From contig JAJXUE010000017.1 of NCBI GenBank assembly GCA_021783135.1, positions 1 through 50,647 of the forward strand: a stretch of DNA of 50,647 nt, given 5' to 3'. Below, piece by piece: positions 1 to 8,931 of this stretch; the stretch's first letter is position 1; each line of letters opens with the position of its first letter. Under the pieces are notes generated by a model. It saw nothing but the letters and a program-made list of their open reading frames with translations, did not search any database and was not told the DNA's origin. The DNA comes from Bacillota bacterium (GTDB lineage: Bacteria; Bacillota; Desulfitobacteriia; Desulfitobacteriales; JAJXUE01). Made by a program: the position numbers and the translations under genes.

Positions 1-14
1 TTTAGAACCCTCAC

Positions 15-2219
15 GTGGGGACTATCGGCGGTTGGTTTTACAGGGGACTTTCAGCCTTGGCCGGATACGGTAAGGTCATGATTCCGGTGTTGCTAATATT
101 GCTAGGGATTCAAGTCATGAATCAGAAACACCACCGTCAAATGTTCCTGCGCAATAGCATGTTACTAGTTTTGTACTTATTGTATTTGGCGTTACTTACC
201 ATGCAGCTTCCGGGCTTTTCGCTTTTGCGGCAACACGATATTATGAACCTTAGTAATCAAGGGGATGGCGGTGGTTTAATTGGCGGATTTCTCGCATATG
301 GGCTAAGGTCCGCTTTTGGTGTACCTGGCAGTTACGTTATTATTGTTGGGCTGGGTGTTTTATGTTTGGTATTGTTAACTAAACTATCTGTTACTGAAGT
401 GACAAAATTAACTTGGCAAAACGCCAAACGAGTTTTCGCTATTATTAGCGCTCAGTTAAAGGATTTTTTGTTTGTAGTAGTGGAAGATCAGGAAGCTTTG
501 CCCATGCAACCACAAAAAACCAACCAGCGTAAAACCAAACGAGAAATACCCGGATCTGAACCTGAGTTGGCAGCCACTGCTTTGGCGCGGGATATTCCTT
601 TAATTATTAATGGTAAAGAGTTTAGTGCGGAGCACGAGGAAGAGATTGGCGAGCTGCCTTACTCTGACGCTAAATCCGTAGTAGTACCGGAAGAACCTGC
701 GGCAGTAAAAACTCCACTAACTGCCGGTCCGGGCGTGGTTACATCTACCCCGCTTACCCGACAAATTGCGCGCGAGGGCAACACGAATTATCTTATGCCT
801 CCCATGAGTTTACTCCAGCGTTCCTTGCGAGTTAAAAATACCAGGTTGAACAAAGATATAGCTGATAATGTTAAGATATTGGAAGATACGTTGGACAGCT
901 TTGGCGTGAAGATTAAAGTTACGCAGGTTACCCGAGGCCCTGCCATTACACGCTACGAGGCTCAGCCTGCCCCTGGGGTAAAGGTTAGCAAAATTGTCAA
1001 TTTGTCCGATGATATTGCATTAAGCTTGGCTGCTCAGGATGTGCGGATCGAAGCACCAATTCCGGGTAAGGCTGCAATCGGTATTGAGGTTCCGAATAAA
1101 GATGTGGCCTTAGTACATTTCCGCGAAGTAATGGAAATGCCGCAATTTGCTGAGTCCGCCGGCAAGCTTGGCGTGGCGTTGGGTAAGGACATTACCGGAG
1201 CGGCGGTAATCGCAGATTTGAGCCGGATGCCCCACTTGTTAATTGCGGGTGCGACTGGCTCCGGTAAGTCGGTGTGCATGAACACGTTAATTTGCAGTAT
1301 TTTGTTTCGTGCTAAACCGAATGAGGTCAAATTTTTGATGGTTGACCCTAAGATGGTGGAGTTGACTAACTATAACGGGATTCCACATCTGATTGCTCCA
1401 GTGGTAACTGATCCGAAAAAAGCCGCTTCTGCGCTGAAGTGGGTGGTTACGGAAATGGAAACTCGTTATGAATTATTTGCCGGGGCCGGAGTTCGCGATA
1501 TTGGGCGGTATAACTTTCTCAAAGCACAGGAAAATCCGCAAGCTACAGGTCCGGCCTTGCCCCAAGTAGTGGTGCTGATTGATGAATTAGCAGACCTGAT
1601 GATGGTAGCGCCGGGTGATGTCGAAGACGCAATTTGTCGTTTGGCTCAAATGGCTCGCGCCGCCGGCATTCATCTGGTTGTCGCTACGCAACGCCCGTCT
1701 GTTGATGTTATTACTGGAATCATCAAGGCCAATATTCCTTCGCGCGTGGCCTTTGCAGTTTCTTCCCAAATTGATTCACGCACTATCTTGGATATGAACG
1801 GAGCGGAAAAACTTCTCGGACGAGGGGACATGCTCTTTTATCCGATGGGTGCTGCTAAACCGGTGCGGGTGCAAGGCTGTTTCCTCTCGGACAAAGAAGT
1901 GGAGTCAATTGTTAAATTTATTCAAGCGCAAGGGAAGCCGGAATACCAAGAAATCCAGTTTAGCGGCGAACTCAGTTCTCCCCAGACCCAAGATGAAGGG
2001 GACGAGCTGTTCAAAGATGCCGCCAAACTATTCATTGATTCAGGTATGGCGTCCGTTTCTATGTTGCAGCGCAGGCTACGGGTTGGCTATACCCGCGCAG
2101 CTAGGTTGGTCGATATACTCGAACAACAAGGTGTTGTCGGCCCGTATGAAGGCAGTAAGCCGCGAGAAGTTCTCCTTACCATGGGTCAATTCGAACAGAA
2201 ATTTGGGAAAAAGGAATAG
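15..2219 (+). CDS. ftsK: DNA translocase FtsK/SpoIIIE, 5' end incomplete or disrupted
   Basis: Hexameric ATP-driven DNA pump that moves chromosome ends through the division or sporulation septum. Three hydrophobic segments are visible (about residues 20-35, 47-63 and 103-123), then a charged/proline linker. The motor follows: Walker A GATGSGKS at 412-419, Walker [11 protein letters not shown] near 518, and a C-terminal winged-helix gamma domain (about 660-730). Family members usually have four membrane helices; the first is missing here. The GTG at 15 has no ribosome binding site, and an in-frame TAG lies at 3-5, three codons upstream. The sequence from residue 2 matches the segment that normally follows helix 1. 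The true start is therefore probably outside the window, with either a nonsense mutation or a sequence error at the TAG. Identity of the family is certain; the start is not. Confidence 0.93.
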   Translation: MGTIGGWFYRGLSALAGYGKVMIPVLLILLGIQVMNQKHHRQMFLRNSMLLVLYLLYLALLTMQLPGFSLLRQHDIMNLSNQGDGGGLIGGFLAYGLRSAFGVPGSYVIIVGLGVLCLVLLTKLSVTEVTKLTWQNAKRVFAIISAQLKDFLFVVVEDQEALPMQPQKTNQRKTKREIPGSEPELAATALARDIPLIINGKEFSAEHEEEIGELPYSDAKSVVVPEEPAAVKTPLTAGPGVVTSTPLTRQIAREGNTNYLMPPMSLLQRSLRVKNTRLNKDIADNVKILEDTLDSFGVKIKVTQVTRGPAITRYEAQPAPGVKVSKIVNLSDDIALSLAAQDVRIEAPIPGKAAIGIEVPNKDVALVHFREVMEMPQFAESAGKLGVALGKDITGAAVIADLSRMPHLLIAGATGSGKSVCMNTLICSILFRAKPNEVKFLMVDPKMVELTNYNGIPHLIAPVVTDPKKAASALKWVVTEMETRYELFAGAGVRDIGRYNFLKAQENPQATGPALPQVVVLIDELADLMMVAPGDVEDAICRLAQMARAAGIHLVVATQRPSVDVITGIIKANIPSRVAFAVSSQIDSRTILDMNGAEKLLGRGDMLFYPMGAAKPVRVQGCFLSDKEVESIVKFIQAQGKPEYQEIQFSGELSSPQTQDEGDELFKDAAKLFIDSGMASVSMLQRRLRVGYTRAARLVDILEQQGVVGPYEGSKPREVLLTMGQFEQKFGKKE

Positions 2220-2263
2220 TAGTAGGATAAATTGACATAAACAATTAAATAATTTTGGATACA

Positions 2264-2292
2264 CGGCGGGAGGAATAAAAAACCTCCCGCCG
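2264..2292 (+). terminator. Hairpin terminator after ftsK
   Basis: A 10-bp perfect GC-rich stem (2264-2273 pairing with 2283-2292, core GGCGGGAGG/CCTCCCGCC) with a 9-base A-rich loop. The downstream tract is A/T-rich rather than a clean T run. Confidence 0.75.
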
Positions 2293-2303
2293 AATTATTA
2301 TAT

Positions 2304-2332
2304 TTGGCAGTATAAGTAAATATAGGATAAAT
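2304..2332 (+). promoter_or_regulatory. Probable sigma-A promoter of the BMP/ABC operon
   Basis: TTGGCA (2304-2309), a 17-base spacer, then ATAAAT (2327-2332), about 110 bases before the lipoprotein start. I saw no known riboswitch in the leader 2333-2439. Confidence 0.5.
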
Positions 2333-2439
2333 ATGGGATGCGATAATGCGAGATATTTGTTTCCCTATGGGGGTGATACTTAGCAGGCCTGGGACATAGA
2401 CTTTTTGGTGGAAGAAGATATTTGTGGGAGGGAAAAAAA

Positions 2440-3504
2440 GTGGTAAAAAAATTAGGCGTGTTCCTTATTATTGCGACCTTGCTGGTAAGTCTGGCCGGGT
2501 GCGGCAAAACCAGCGAACCCACGCAAGGGTCTGACACCAAGCAAACTGCTCCGAAACTAAAAATAGGAATGGCCACGGACGTTGGCGGCATCAATGATGA
2601 ATCTTTTAATGCCTCTGCCTATCGGGGACTGCTTAAGGCTAAGGATGAATTGGGTGCCGAAATAAAGGTCTTAGAATCAAAACAGGAGGCCGATTACGAT
2701 ACTAATTTAGCAACCCTGGTGCGTGGGGGCAATGACCTAACCTGGGGTATCGGCTTTGCGATGTCTAATGCCATCGAAAAAGCGGCCAAGGAAAATCCAG
2801 ATAAGAAGTTTGGTATTGTAGACTTTGCCTACACTACCGTCCCCTCCAATGTGGTTTGTGTAACTTTTAAAGAGGAGGAAGGTTCCTTCCTCATGGGTGT
2901 TATTGCAGCCAAAATGACAAAAACGAACAAAGTCGGCTTTTTAGGCGGTGTAGAAATCGACCTGATCAAAAAGTTCGAGTATGGCTTCCGGGCCGGGGTT
3001 GCGGCAGTTAATCCTAAAATCGAGGTTCTCTCCGGCTATGCAGCATCCTTTACCGACAGTGCTAAAGGCAAAGCCATGGCCAATTCCATGTATGACCAGG
3101 GTGCGGATGTAATTTTCCACGCCTCAGGCGGCACCGGTAAAGGTCTGTTTGAAGCGGCTCAGGAAAAGAGCACCAGCGACAAGAAGGTTTGGGCGATTGG
3201 CGTAGACTCTGATCAATATAAACTTGCTCCGGAAAATACCTTAAGTTCGATGATTAAGTCGGTCGATAACGCTGTCTTTGATGTTTCCAAACGTCTAAAT
3301 GATTCCGACTGGCAAGGCGGCAAAGTTGTAACCTACGGATTAAAAGAAGGTGGCGTCGATATCGCGCCCACTTCTAACAAAAATACGAGTCAAGAGGCCC
3401 TTGATGCTGTTGCTGACTATAAACAGAAAATAATTTCCGGCGAGATCACCGTACCTAGTACCAAAGACCAATTTGATAGTTATCTACTTAAGTTGCCTGC
3501 ATAA
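2440..3504 (+). CDS. BMP-family nucleoside-type substrate-binding lipoprotein
   Basis: Extracytoplasmic binding protein of the basic membrane protein (BMP/PnrA/NupN-like) family, which captures nucleosides for the ABC importer encoded just downstream. The chosen GTG at 2440 follows a GGGAGGG site by about seven bases and gives a typical lipoprotein signal: two lysines, a hydrophobic core and lipobox LAGC with the lipidated Cys at residue 21. A longer reading from TTG at 2422 would place charged residues before the signal and lacks its own ribosome site. The mature protein (about 334 residues) carries the family pattern, including the FNASAYRGL segment near the N-terminus and GFLGGVE in the middle. 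Nucleoside specificity is inferred from the family and operon, not seen directly. Confidence 0.92.
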   Translation: MVKKLGVFLIIATLLVSLAGCGKTSEPTQGSDTKQTAPKLKIGMATDVGGINDESFNASAYRGLLKAKDELGAEIKVLESKQEADYDTNLATLVRGGNDLTWGIGFAMSNAIEKAAKENPDKKFGIVDFAYTTVPSNVVCVTFKEEEGSFLMGVIAAKMTKTNKVGFLGGVEIDLIKKFEYGFRAGVAAVNPKIEVLSGYAASFTDSAKGKAMANSMYDQGADVIFHASGGTGKGLFEAAQEKSTSDKKVWAIGVDSDQYKLAPENTLSSMIKSVDNAVFDVSKRLNDSDWQGGKVVTYGLKEGGVDIAPTSNKNTSQEALDAVADYKQKIISGEITVPSTKDQFDSYLLKLPA

Positions 3505-3537
3505 GGCTGAAGTAAGAGCTGGAGCAAGCTTGATACA

Positions 3538-3575
3538 AAAGCCGGGCTAGTGCTGACAACAACTAGTCTGGCTTT
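3538..3575 (+). terminator. Intra-operon hairpin between lipoprotein and ATPase genes
   Basis: A 14-bp stem with two G-U pairs (3538-3551 with 3562-3575), followed by a weak T tract. It sits inside the operon, so it more likely acts as a partial terminator or 3'-end stabiliser that lets the lipoprotein be made in excess over the membrane parts. Confidence 0.55.
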
Positions 3576-3599
3576 GACCCTTTAAGGGAGGGCGCCAGG

Positions 3600-5111
3600 G
3601 TGGAAACGGTAATTGAAATGCGTAATATCAGTAAAATTTTTCCGCGCGTGGTGGCGAACGATAAAATCAACTTGAGCGTCAGACAAGGCGAGATACATGC
3701 CCTGTTGGGTGAAAACGGCGCCGGCAAATCGACTCTAATGAATATTCTCTATGGACTTTACCAGCCCAGCGCGGGAGAAATATACGTTAAGGGACAAAAG
3801 GTCAGTATTACCAATCCCAATGTAGCAATTGCGTTAGGTATCGGTATGGTGCATCAGCATTTTATGTTAATTCCTACGCTAACGGTTGCGGAAAACATTG
3901 TCTTAGGTAGTGAGCCGCGGCGCTATGGTTTTCTGGATATGCGAAAAGCCGTAGCTATGGTTGAAGAAATTTCTCAGCGTTACGGGCTAAAGGTCGATCC
4001 GCAGGCTAAAGTCGAAAGCATTTCGGTAGGGATGCAGCAGCGGGTAGAAATTCTTAAGGCGCTGTATCGCGGCACAGAAATTCTGATTTTAGACGAACCG
4101 ACTGCTGTTTTAACCCCGCAAGAAATTCTGGAACTGTTTGATATTATGCACAATTTGAATACTGAAGGTAAGTCGATAATCTTCATTACCCATAAATTAA
4201 AGGAAATAATGGCCATCGCCGACAGGATTACCATAATTCGCCGCGGCAAGGTCATTGATACGGTTACGACCGCAAGTACGTCCCCGCGCGAGTTGGCAGC
4301 TAAAATGGTGGGGCGGGAAGTATCTTTTAAAGTCAACAAACAAGAGTACAGTCCAGGAGAAACGGTGCTACAACTAGAAAACGTCCAAGCTTTAAACAGC
4401 CGCAAACTGCCGGCTCTCAAAGGAATATCCCTCGAGGTGCGGCGGGGCGAAATCTTAGGCATTGCCGGTGTGGACGGTAATGGGCAATCAGAGCTCGTGG
4501 ATGTAGTCGCAGGCTTACGTAAGGCTACCGCGGGTCACATCAAGCTTTTGCGCAAAGATATCACCAATGCATCGCCGCGCAAGGTTATTGCGGCCAGTAT
4601 TTCGCACATTCCAGAGGACCGGCACCTGAGGGGACTGGTATTGGATTTTACCATTGAAGAAAATATGGTTTTAGAAACGTACTACCAGGCCGAATTTGCC
4701 AACGGCATCATTTTAAATAACAAACAAATTCAAATGCATGCCAAGCGCCTAATTCAAGAGTTTGATGTTCGGCCACCGGATCAGAAGACCTTAGCCCGCT
4801 CCTTGTCAGGCGGTAATCAGCAAAAAGTTATTATTGCCCGGGAAGTCGACCGTGATCCTAATCTGCTCATAGCCGCACAACCTACCCGCGGCTTAGATGT
4901 GGGCGCGATTGAATTTGTGCATCGCAGACTTGTGGAGCAACGTGATAAAGGCAAAGCAGTGCTCTTGGTTTCTTTAGATTTAGATGAGATTATGGATTTA
5001 AGCGATAGAATTGCTGTTATTTACGAAGGAAATATAGTTGGCATCGTCGCGGCCGAGGATGCGGATGAAGCAATGCTTGGATTTATGATGGCCGGAGCAG
5101 CCGGAAATTAA
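3600..5111 (+). CDS. ABC importer ATPase with two nucleotide-binding domains (NupO/YufO-like)
   Basis: Cytoplasmic motor of the BMP-dependent importer. It is a fused double ATPase of the sugar/nucleoside type. Domain 1 has Walker A GENGAGKST (about residues 38-46), a degenerate signature SVGMQQR and Walker B LILDEPTA. Domain 2 (from about 255) has a relaxed Walker A GVDGNGQSE, a clear LSGGNQQK signature and LLIAAQPTRGLD in place of a strict Walker B. Such asymmetry is normal in this family. GTG start at 3600 follows GGGAGGGCG. At 503 residues it is full length. It lies 18 bases ahead of the first permease gene. Substrate is inferred as nucleosides. Confidence 0.92.
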   Translation: METVIEMRNISKIFPRVVANDKINLSVRQGEIHALLGENGAGKSTLMNILYGLYQPSAGEIYVKGQKVSITNPNVAIALGIGMVHQHFMLIPTLTVAENIVLGSEPRRYGFLDMRKAVAMVEEISQRYGLKVDPQAKVESISVGMQQRVEILKALYRGTEILILDEPTAVLTPQEILELFDIMHNLNTEGKSIIFITHKLKEIMAIADRITIIRRGKVIDTVTTASTSPRELAAKMVGREVSFKVNKQEYSPGETVLQLENVQALNSRKLPALKGISLEVRRGEILGIAGVDGNGQSELVDVVAGLRKATAGHIKLLRKDITNASPRKVIAASISHIPEDRHLRGLVLDFTIEENMVLETYYQAEFANGIILNNKQIQMHAKRLIQEFDVRPPDQKTLARSLSGGNQQKVIIAREVDRDPNLLIAAQPTRGLDVGAIEFVHRRLVEQRDKGKAVLLVSLDLDEIMDLSDRIAVIYEGNIVGIVAAEDADEAMLGFMMAGAAGN

Positions 5112-5129
5112 TGGGAAGGGGCGCCTTGG

Positions 5130-6197
5130 GTGGGGAAACAAAAGATATGGGCCAAAGACCTTCTTGAAGTTGCTGGAGTTCCGGCGATCGCCATAATTTT
5201 AGGTTTAGTCGTCGGGGCTGTTGCCATGCTCTGGATGGGCTATAATCCAGTCATCGGCTATCAGAGCTTGCTGCGTGGCATTTTTGGTGATGCTTATTCC
5301 TTTGGAGAGACGATTCGTTCCATGACTCCTTTGATTTTTACCGGCTTAGCGGTGGCTTTCGCGTTTCGGACCGGGCTATTTAATATTGGCGTTGAGGGAC
5401 AGTTTGTCCTTGGCATGCTGGCAGGAGCCTTAGTCGGTGCCGCTTGGCCACAATTACCCTGGTTGCTCCATGTTGGCTTGGCACTGGGAGCAGGGGCCCT
5501 GGCCGGAGCGCTGTGGGCCGCTGTGCCAGGTTTGCTCAAAGGCAGGTTTGGGGTGCACGAAGTCATTACGACTATAATGCTCAATTACGTCTCGTTAATT
5601 TTGGCCAACTACTTAATTCGCAACTTCTTCCGTGTCCAGGAACAAGAAGCCACTGCCAACATTGCTCCTAGCGCAGACTTGAGCATTGCCTTGTTGAAGC
5701 AAGCCTCAGGTGGCGCTAGAATTCACTGGGGTACTGTAGTTGCCTTGGGCTTGGTGGTACTCGTGGCCTTTATTCTGTATAAAACTACCTTAGGCTTTGA
5801 GTTTCGGGCGGTTGGCTTTAACCCGCATGCCGCGCAATATGGCGGTATTAATGTGACCAAAAGTTTGATTTTGTCCATGCTAATCAGCGGCTCGATTGCA
5901 GGCGTGGGCGGTGCGGTGGAAATATTAGGCGTTTTCGGGCGGATGGCGGTATCACCTATTTTGCCGGGGGTAGGTTTCGACGGTATTGCCGTGGCCCTCA
6001 TTGGTAATAACAATCCGTTCGGAGTGTTGTTCGGTTCCTTTTTATTTGGTGCCTTAAAGACAGGCGCTATTCAAATGCAATATGTTACGCAAGTACCCTA
6101 CGCCATCATTCGGGTGGTAATTGCTGCCATTGTCTTTTTCGTCGCCATCAAAGAATTGGTGCGCCGCATTCTACGGTTAAAAAGGAGGGAAGTATAA
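5130..6197 (+). CDS. ABC importer permease 1 (NupP/YufP-like)
   Basis: Integral membrane subunit of the BMP-linked importer, of the BPD_transp_2 permease family. About eight to ten hydrophobic helices are visible. The conserved segments GLFNIGVEGQF and GGINVTKSLILSML in the middle and GFDGIAVALIGNNNPFGV near the end mark the nucleoside branch. Length 355 residues is normal. It uses a GTG start after a GGAAGGGG site. Its stop overlaps the start of the next permease by one base (TAATG), so the two are probably translationally coupled and form a heterodimer. Confidence 0.92.
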   Translation: MGKQKIWAKDLLEVAGVPAIAIILGLVVGAVAMLWMGYNPVIGYQSLLRGIFGDAYSFGETIRSMTPLIFTGLAVAFAFRTGLFNIGVEGQFVLGMLAGALVGAAWPQLPWLLHVGLALGAGALAGALWAAVPGLLKGRFGVHEVITTIMLNYVSLILANYLIRNFFRVQEQEATANIAPSADLSIALLKQASGGARIHWGTVVALGLVVLVAFILYKTTLGFEFRAVGFNPHAAQYGGINVTKSLILSMLISGSIAGVGGAVEILGVFGRMAVSPILPGVGFDGIAVALIGNNNPFGVLFGSFLFGALKTGAIQMQYVTQVPYAIIRVVIAAIVFFVAIKELVRRILRLKRREV

Positions 6198-7126
6198 TGT
6201 TGCCGATTTTAGCTACGTTGCTGGGCAATACTCTCCTTTATGCTACCCCCTTAATTTTTGCCGCTTTGGGAGGAGTTTTTTCCGAAAGGTCAGGCGTAGT
6301 CAACATTGGCTTGGAAGGTATGATGACCATTGGTGCCTTTGCGGCGGCTGTTACCGCATTAGGTACAGGCAATCCTTGGTTGGGTGTAGTGGCTGGCATG
6401 CTGTCCGGCGGGCTTTTAGCGCTATTGCACGCGGTTGCCGCAGTAACCTTCCGCGCTGATCAGGTAGTGAGCGGCGTAGCTATTAACTTCATGGCTAACG
6501 GATTTTCGATGTTCATGTTGTACAAACTTTATGGAGGCGGACAAACGCCGCATATTGCCACTAAATTGGCTAAATGGGCCATCCCGGGCTTGGCCAAAAT
6601 TCCCTATCTTGGAGATGCCTTGTTTAATAACTATCCGACAGTATACTTGGCGTTTTTTACCGCCTTTTTGACCTGGGTAGTTTTATATAAGACTACGTTT
6701 GGCCTAAGGCTGCGCTCCGTGGGGGAACATCCATTGGCTGCGGATACGATGGGGATTAATGTCTATTTTATTCGCTATACGTGTGTAATCATCAGCGGTT
6801 GTCTCGCTGGGATAGGTGGAGCTGCTGTATCAATCGGCATCATCGCCGAGTTTACGGAAGTAACAATTGTGGGGCAGGGATTTATTGCGCTTGCTGCCAT
6901 GATTTTTGGCAAGTGGACACCTTGGGGAGCCTTGGGAGCGTGTATGTTCTTTGGTGCAGCCAATGCGCTTGATGCTATTGGGCAAACCATTGGGTTGACG
7001 AAGTATGCGAATCCTGCGTTCTTTTCGATGCTGCCTTACTTGCTTACGATTGTTGCTTTGGCAGGCTTTATTGGGCGCGCTAATGCCCCTGCCGCGGATG
7101 GTAAGCCATATGAAAAAGGCCGTTAA
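6197..7126 (+). CDS. ABC importer permease 2 (NupQ/YufQ-like)
   Basis: Second permease of the importer, 309 residues and almost entirely hydrophobic. Diagnostic segments are VFSERSGVVNIGLEGMM near residue 30 and VGQGFIALAAMIFGKWTPWG near 225, which parallel those of permease 1. ATG at 6197 has an AAGGAGG site and overlaps the preceding stop. It is the last gene of the operon and is followed by a very long hairpin shared with the convergent DsrE-type gene. Confidence 0.92.
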   Translation: MLPILATLLGNTLLYATPLIFAALGGVFSERSGVVNIGLEGMMTIGAFAAAVTALGTGNPWLGVVAGMLSGGLLALLHAVAAVTFRADQVVSGVAINFMANGFSMFMLYKLYGGGQTPHIATKLAKWAIPGLAKIPYLGDALFNNYPTVYLAFFTAFLTWVVLYKTTFGLRLRSVGEHPLAADTMGINVYFIRYTCVIISGCLAGIGGAAVSIGIIAEFTEVTIVGQGFIALAAMIFGKWTPWGALGACMFFGAANALDAIGQTIGLTKYANPAFFSMLPYLLTIVALAGFIGRANAPAADGKPYEKGR

Positions 7127-7139
7127 GAACAGCTCAGTG

Positions 7140-7193
7140 GCATACGCCAAACAGGCCGCTACACTTGTTTGTAGCGGCCTGTTTGGCGTATGC
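7140..7193. terminator. Bidirectional terminator-like 23-bp perfect hairpin
   Basis: Arms 7140-7162 and 7171-7193 are perfectly complementary over 23 bp with an 8-base loop. It lies between convergent genes (permease and DsrE-type gene) and is followed only by a short T/A stretch. Confidence 0.75.
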
Positions 7194-7200
7194 TTGTAAT

Positions 7201-7533
7201 CTAGAGTGAAATTACTTCGTAGTCAGCCATGAGCTCAATCAATTTGCCGGTAGAGGCTATTTTGCCGACCTTTAATTTTTCACCCAAGTTTAGTTCTTCG
7301 GACGCGGCACGGCAGGTTAGGATTTCTACTCCTTGCGCGGTGAGCGCTTGGAGATGTGGTATAACTGGAAATTCATCCGTGCAAAGCCTTACCGACTCGC
7401 CCAACAAAAATATGGCCTTAGGTTGCCATTCGCGTTCGCTCAATACCTTGAGTAAGCCCTGCATCATTTTGCGGCCGAGATGGCCATCTTGCTTACCGAG
7501 AAAAACATCTTGTAACACAATTATTTTTTCCAT
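7201..7533 (-). CDS. DsrE-family protein like the C-terminal domain of YedF
   Basis: A 110-residue single-domain protein. The pattern LGRKMMQGLLKVL, AIFLLGESVRL, GVEILTC and a C-terminal VGKIAS segment matches the DsrE domain that forms the C-terminal half of the selenium-metabolism-associated protein YedF. The N-terminal TusA/SirA-like domain of full YedF is absent. Cys is present in GVEILTC, but the second Cys of the usual CGTC motif is replaced (CRAA). A role in sulfur or selenium trafficking is inferred from the family. It is divergent from the SQR-like gene, with overlapping -35 elements between them, which suggests joint regulation. Confidence 0.7.
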   Translation of the reverse strand: MEKIIVLQDVFLGKQDGHLGRKMMQGLLKVLSEREWQPKAIFLLGESVRLCTDEFPVIPHLQALTAQGVEILTCRAASEELNLGEKLKVGKIASTGKLIELMADYEVISL

Positions 7534-7558
7534 ACTTCAACCCTCACTTACTTACTAC

Positions 7559-7587
7559 TAATATGTTACAAAAAAATGACTTGCCAA
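7559..7587 (-). promoter_or_regulatory. Probable promoter of the DsrE-type gene
   Basis: On the minus strand TTGGCA (complement of 7582-7587) is followed 16-17 bases on by CATATT/ATATTA (around 7559-7565). It overlaps the -35 of the divergent promoter. Confidence 0.45.
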
Positions 7588-7609
7588 ACAAGAGCAATCG
7601 TAATATATT
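7581..7609 (+). promoter_or_regulatory. Probable promoter of the SQR-like/DUF302 genes
   Basis: TTGCCA (7581-7586), 17-base spacer, TATATT (7604-7609). An alternative promoter with its spacer across the operator at 7626-7642 (TTTACT ... TAGGAG) is possible. Confidence 0.5.
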
Positions 7610-7625
7610 ACTATTAAGTTTACTA

Positions 7626-7642
7626 ATACGCCCCGGGGGTAT
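7626..7642. promoter_or_regulatory. CsoR/CstR-like operator palindrome
   Basis: ATAC-G-CCCC-GGGG-GTAT, an inverted repeat with one extra G in the left arm. This layout (ATAC, a C tract, a G tract, GTAT) is the type described for CsoR-family repressors, including the persulfide sensor CstR, whose known targets include sulfide:quinone reductases. No CsoR-family gene is in the window. Confidence 0.55.
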
Positions 7643-7693
7643 AGGAGTAGAGAAAAATTACTCTAATATTATGGGGCAAGGGGGACAGTGTAT

Positions 7694-8863
7694 ATGAAAA
7701 AGGTTACAGTGTTGGGCGGGGGAATTGCAGGCATTGAGGCAGCGATTATGCTCAGGCAAAAAGGGTTCGCCGTTACATTGATTTCACCGCGGAATTATCT
7801 ATATATTTACCCTATTTCTATTTGGATTCCAACTGGAGAAAAGAGTTTTGCGCAAACATCTATGCCGCTGGGACAACTCGCTAAAAAGCATCAATTTAAA
7901 CTTGTTATTGACGAGGTCGTTTCAATTCGTGCCAGTGAGCAGACAGTAGAGCTCAAAGCTGGTGGCAGTTATAGTGATTTTGATTACCTGGTCTTGGCAA
8001 TAGGAGCGGGTAAGTTAAAGCCTAAGGGAGCGGAAAACACGTTGTCCATCTGCGGTGAACCTGAACAATCCTTGCAAATCAAGGCCAGACTGGATGAATT
8101 GGTCCAACGCGGCAGCGGCAATATTGCGGTTGGGTTTGGCGGCAATCCCAAGGATAGTTCTGCGGTGCGCGGCGGTCCGGGTTTTGAGTTTATTTTTAAT
8201 GTGCATAATATGCTGCAAAAGCGTAATATTAGGGATAAGTTTACACTTACTTTTTTTGCCCCTATGGTTAGTCCTGGGGCGAGAATGGGCGAAAAAGCTG
8301 TCCGGTCGATGGATATCATGTTTGGTAAGTTGAATATTAATACCCATTTTGGCATAAAAATAAAACAGTTCGAATCCGGCGGGGTTCGATTTGAAGATGA
8401 CAGTTTGCTCGCAGCTGATTTCACGATGTTCATTGCAGCGGGTGATGGGCACAGTGTGATTAAAGCATCGGATTTGCCGCAAAATGAGGCGGGGTTCATC
8501 AAAATTGATCCCTATTGCCAAGTTGTGGGCTACGAGAATATTTATGCTGTCGGCGATTGTGCAGCACTCGAAGGGCCGGACTGGAAGGCTAAACAGGGCC
8601 ATGTTGGTGAGGTCATGGCACGCAATGTAGCGGACAATCTTGCCAATAAGGAACAAGGTATACCTGAACGGAAGAGCTATATCGAACACTTAAGCATCTT
8701 ATGTGTAATGGACAGTGGCAATGGGGCGGCTTATGTGCATCGAGATAATAGCATGGAGCGGATTTTAATGCTCCCTGTAGTGGGACACTGGCTCAAAAAA
8801 AGTTGGGGAACTTATTACAAGTTGTCGAAAATGGGGCGTATCCCCAGACTGCCCAATATGTAA
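7694..8863 (+). CDS. SQR-like FAD/NAD(P)-dependent disulfide oxidoreductase family protein
   Basis: A 389-residue flavoprotein with an N-terminal dinucleotide-binding GGGIAGIEAA motif (about residues 8-17), a second Rossmann region, and the C-terminal FAD motif NIYAVGDCA (about 283-291). Overall it resembles sulfide:quinone oxidoreductases and type II NADH dehydrogenases. Of the three redox cysteines of classical SQR, Cys120 and Cys337 (in ILCVMDSG) may correspond to the first and third. The middle one, expected near residue 160, is absent (segment GGNPKDSSAVRGG). It may therefore be a divergent SQR or use another electron donor. ATG at 7694 is preferred over GTG 7688 because of spacing from AAGGGGG. 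Confidence 0.75.
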   Translation: MKKVTVLGGGIAGIEAAIMLRQKGFAVTLISPRNYLYIYPISIWIPTGEKSFAQTSMPLGQLAKKHQFKLVIDEVVSIRASEQTVELKAGGSYSDFDYLVLAIGAGKLKPKGAENTLSICGEPEQSLQIKARLDELVQRGSGNIAVGFGGNPKDSSAVRGGPGFEFIFNVHNMLQKRNIRDKFTLTFFAPMVSPGARMGEKAVRSMDIMFGKLNINTHFGIKIKQFESGGVRFEDDSLLAADFTMFIAAGDGHSVIKASDLPQNEAGFIKIDPYCQVVGYENIYAVGDCAALEGPDWKAKQGHVGEVMARNVADNLANKEQGIPERKSYIEHLSILCVMDSGNGAAYVHRDNSMERILMLPVVGHWLKKSWGTYYKLSKMGRIPRLPNM

Positions 8864-8931
8864 GTAAGAGTTAATTTGCAAGGAGTAAATACGAAAAATC
8901 TTCAGATTATAGAGGGAGGATAATAGAAAAA

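Noticed and set aside
2333-2439. Purine-type riboswitch before the nucleoside importer
   Set aside because: The three-way-junction consensus segments are absent from the leader.
4600-4660. Damaged second ATPase domain in the importer motor
   Set aside because: The relaxed Walker motifs of domain 2 are normal in the BMP-linked/RbsA-like double ATPases.
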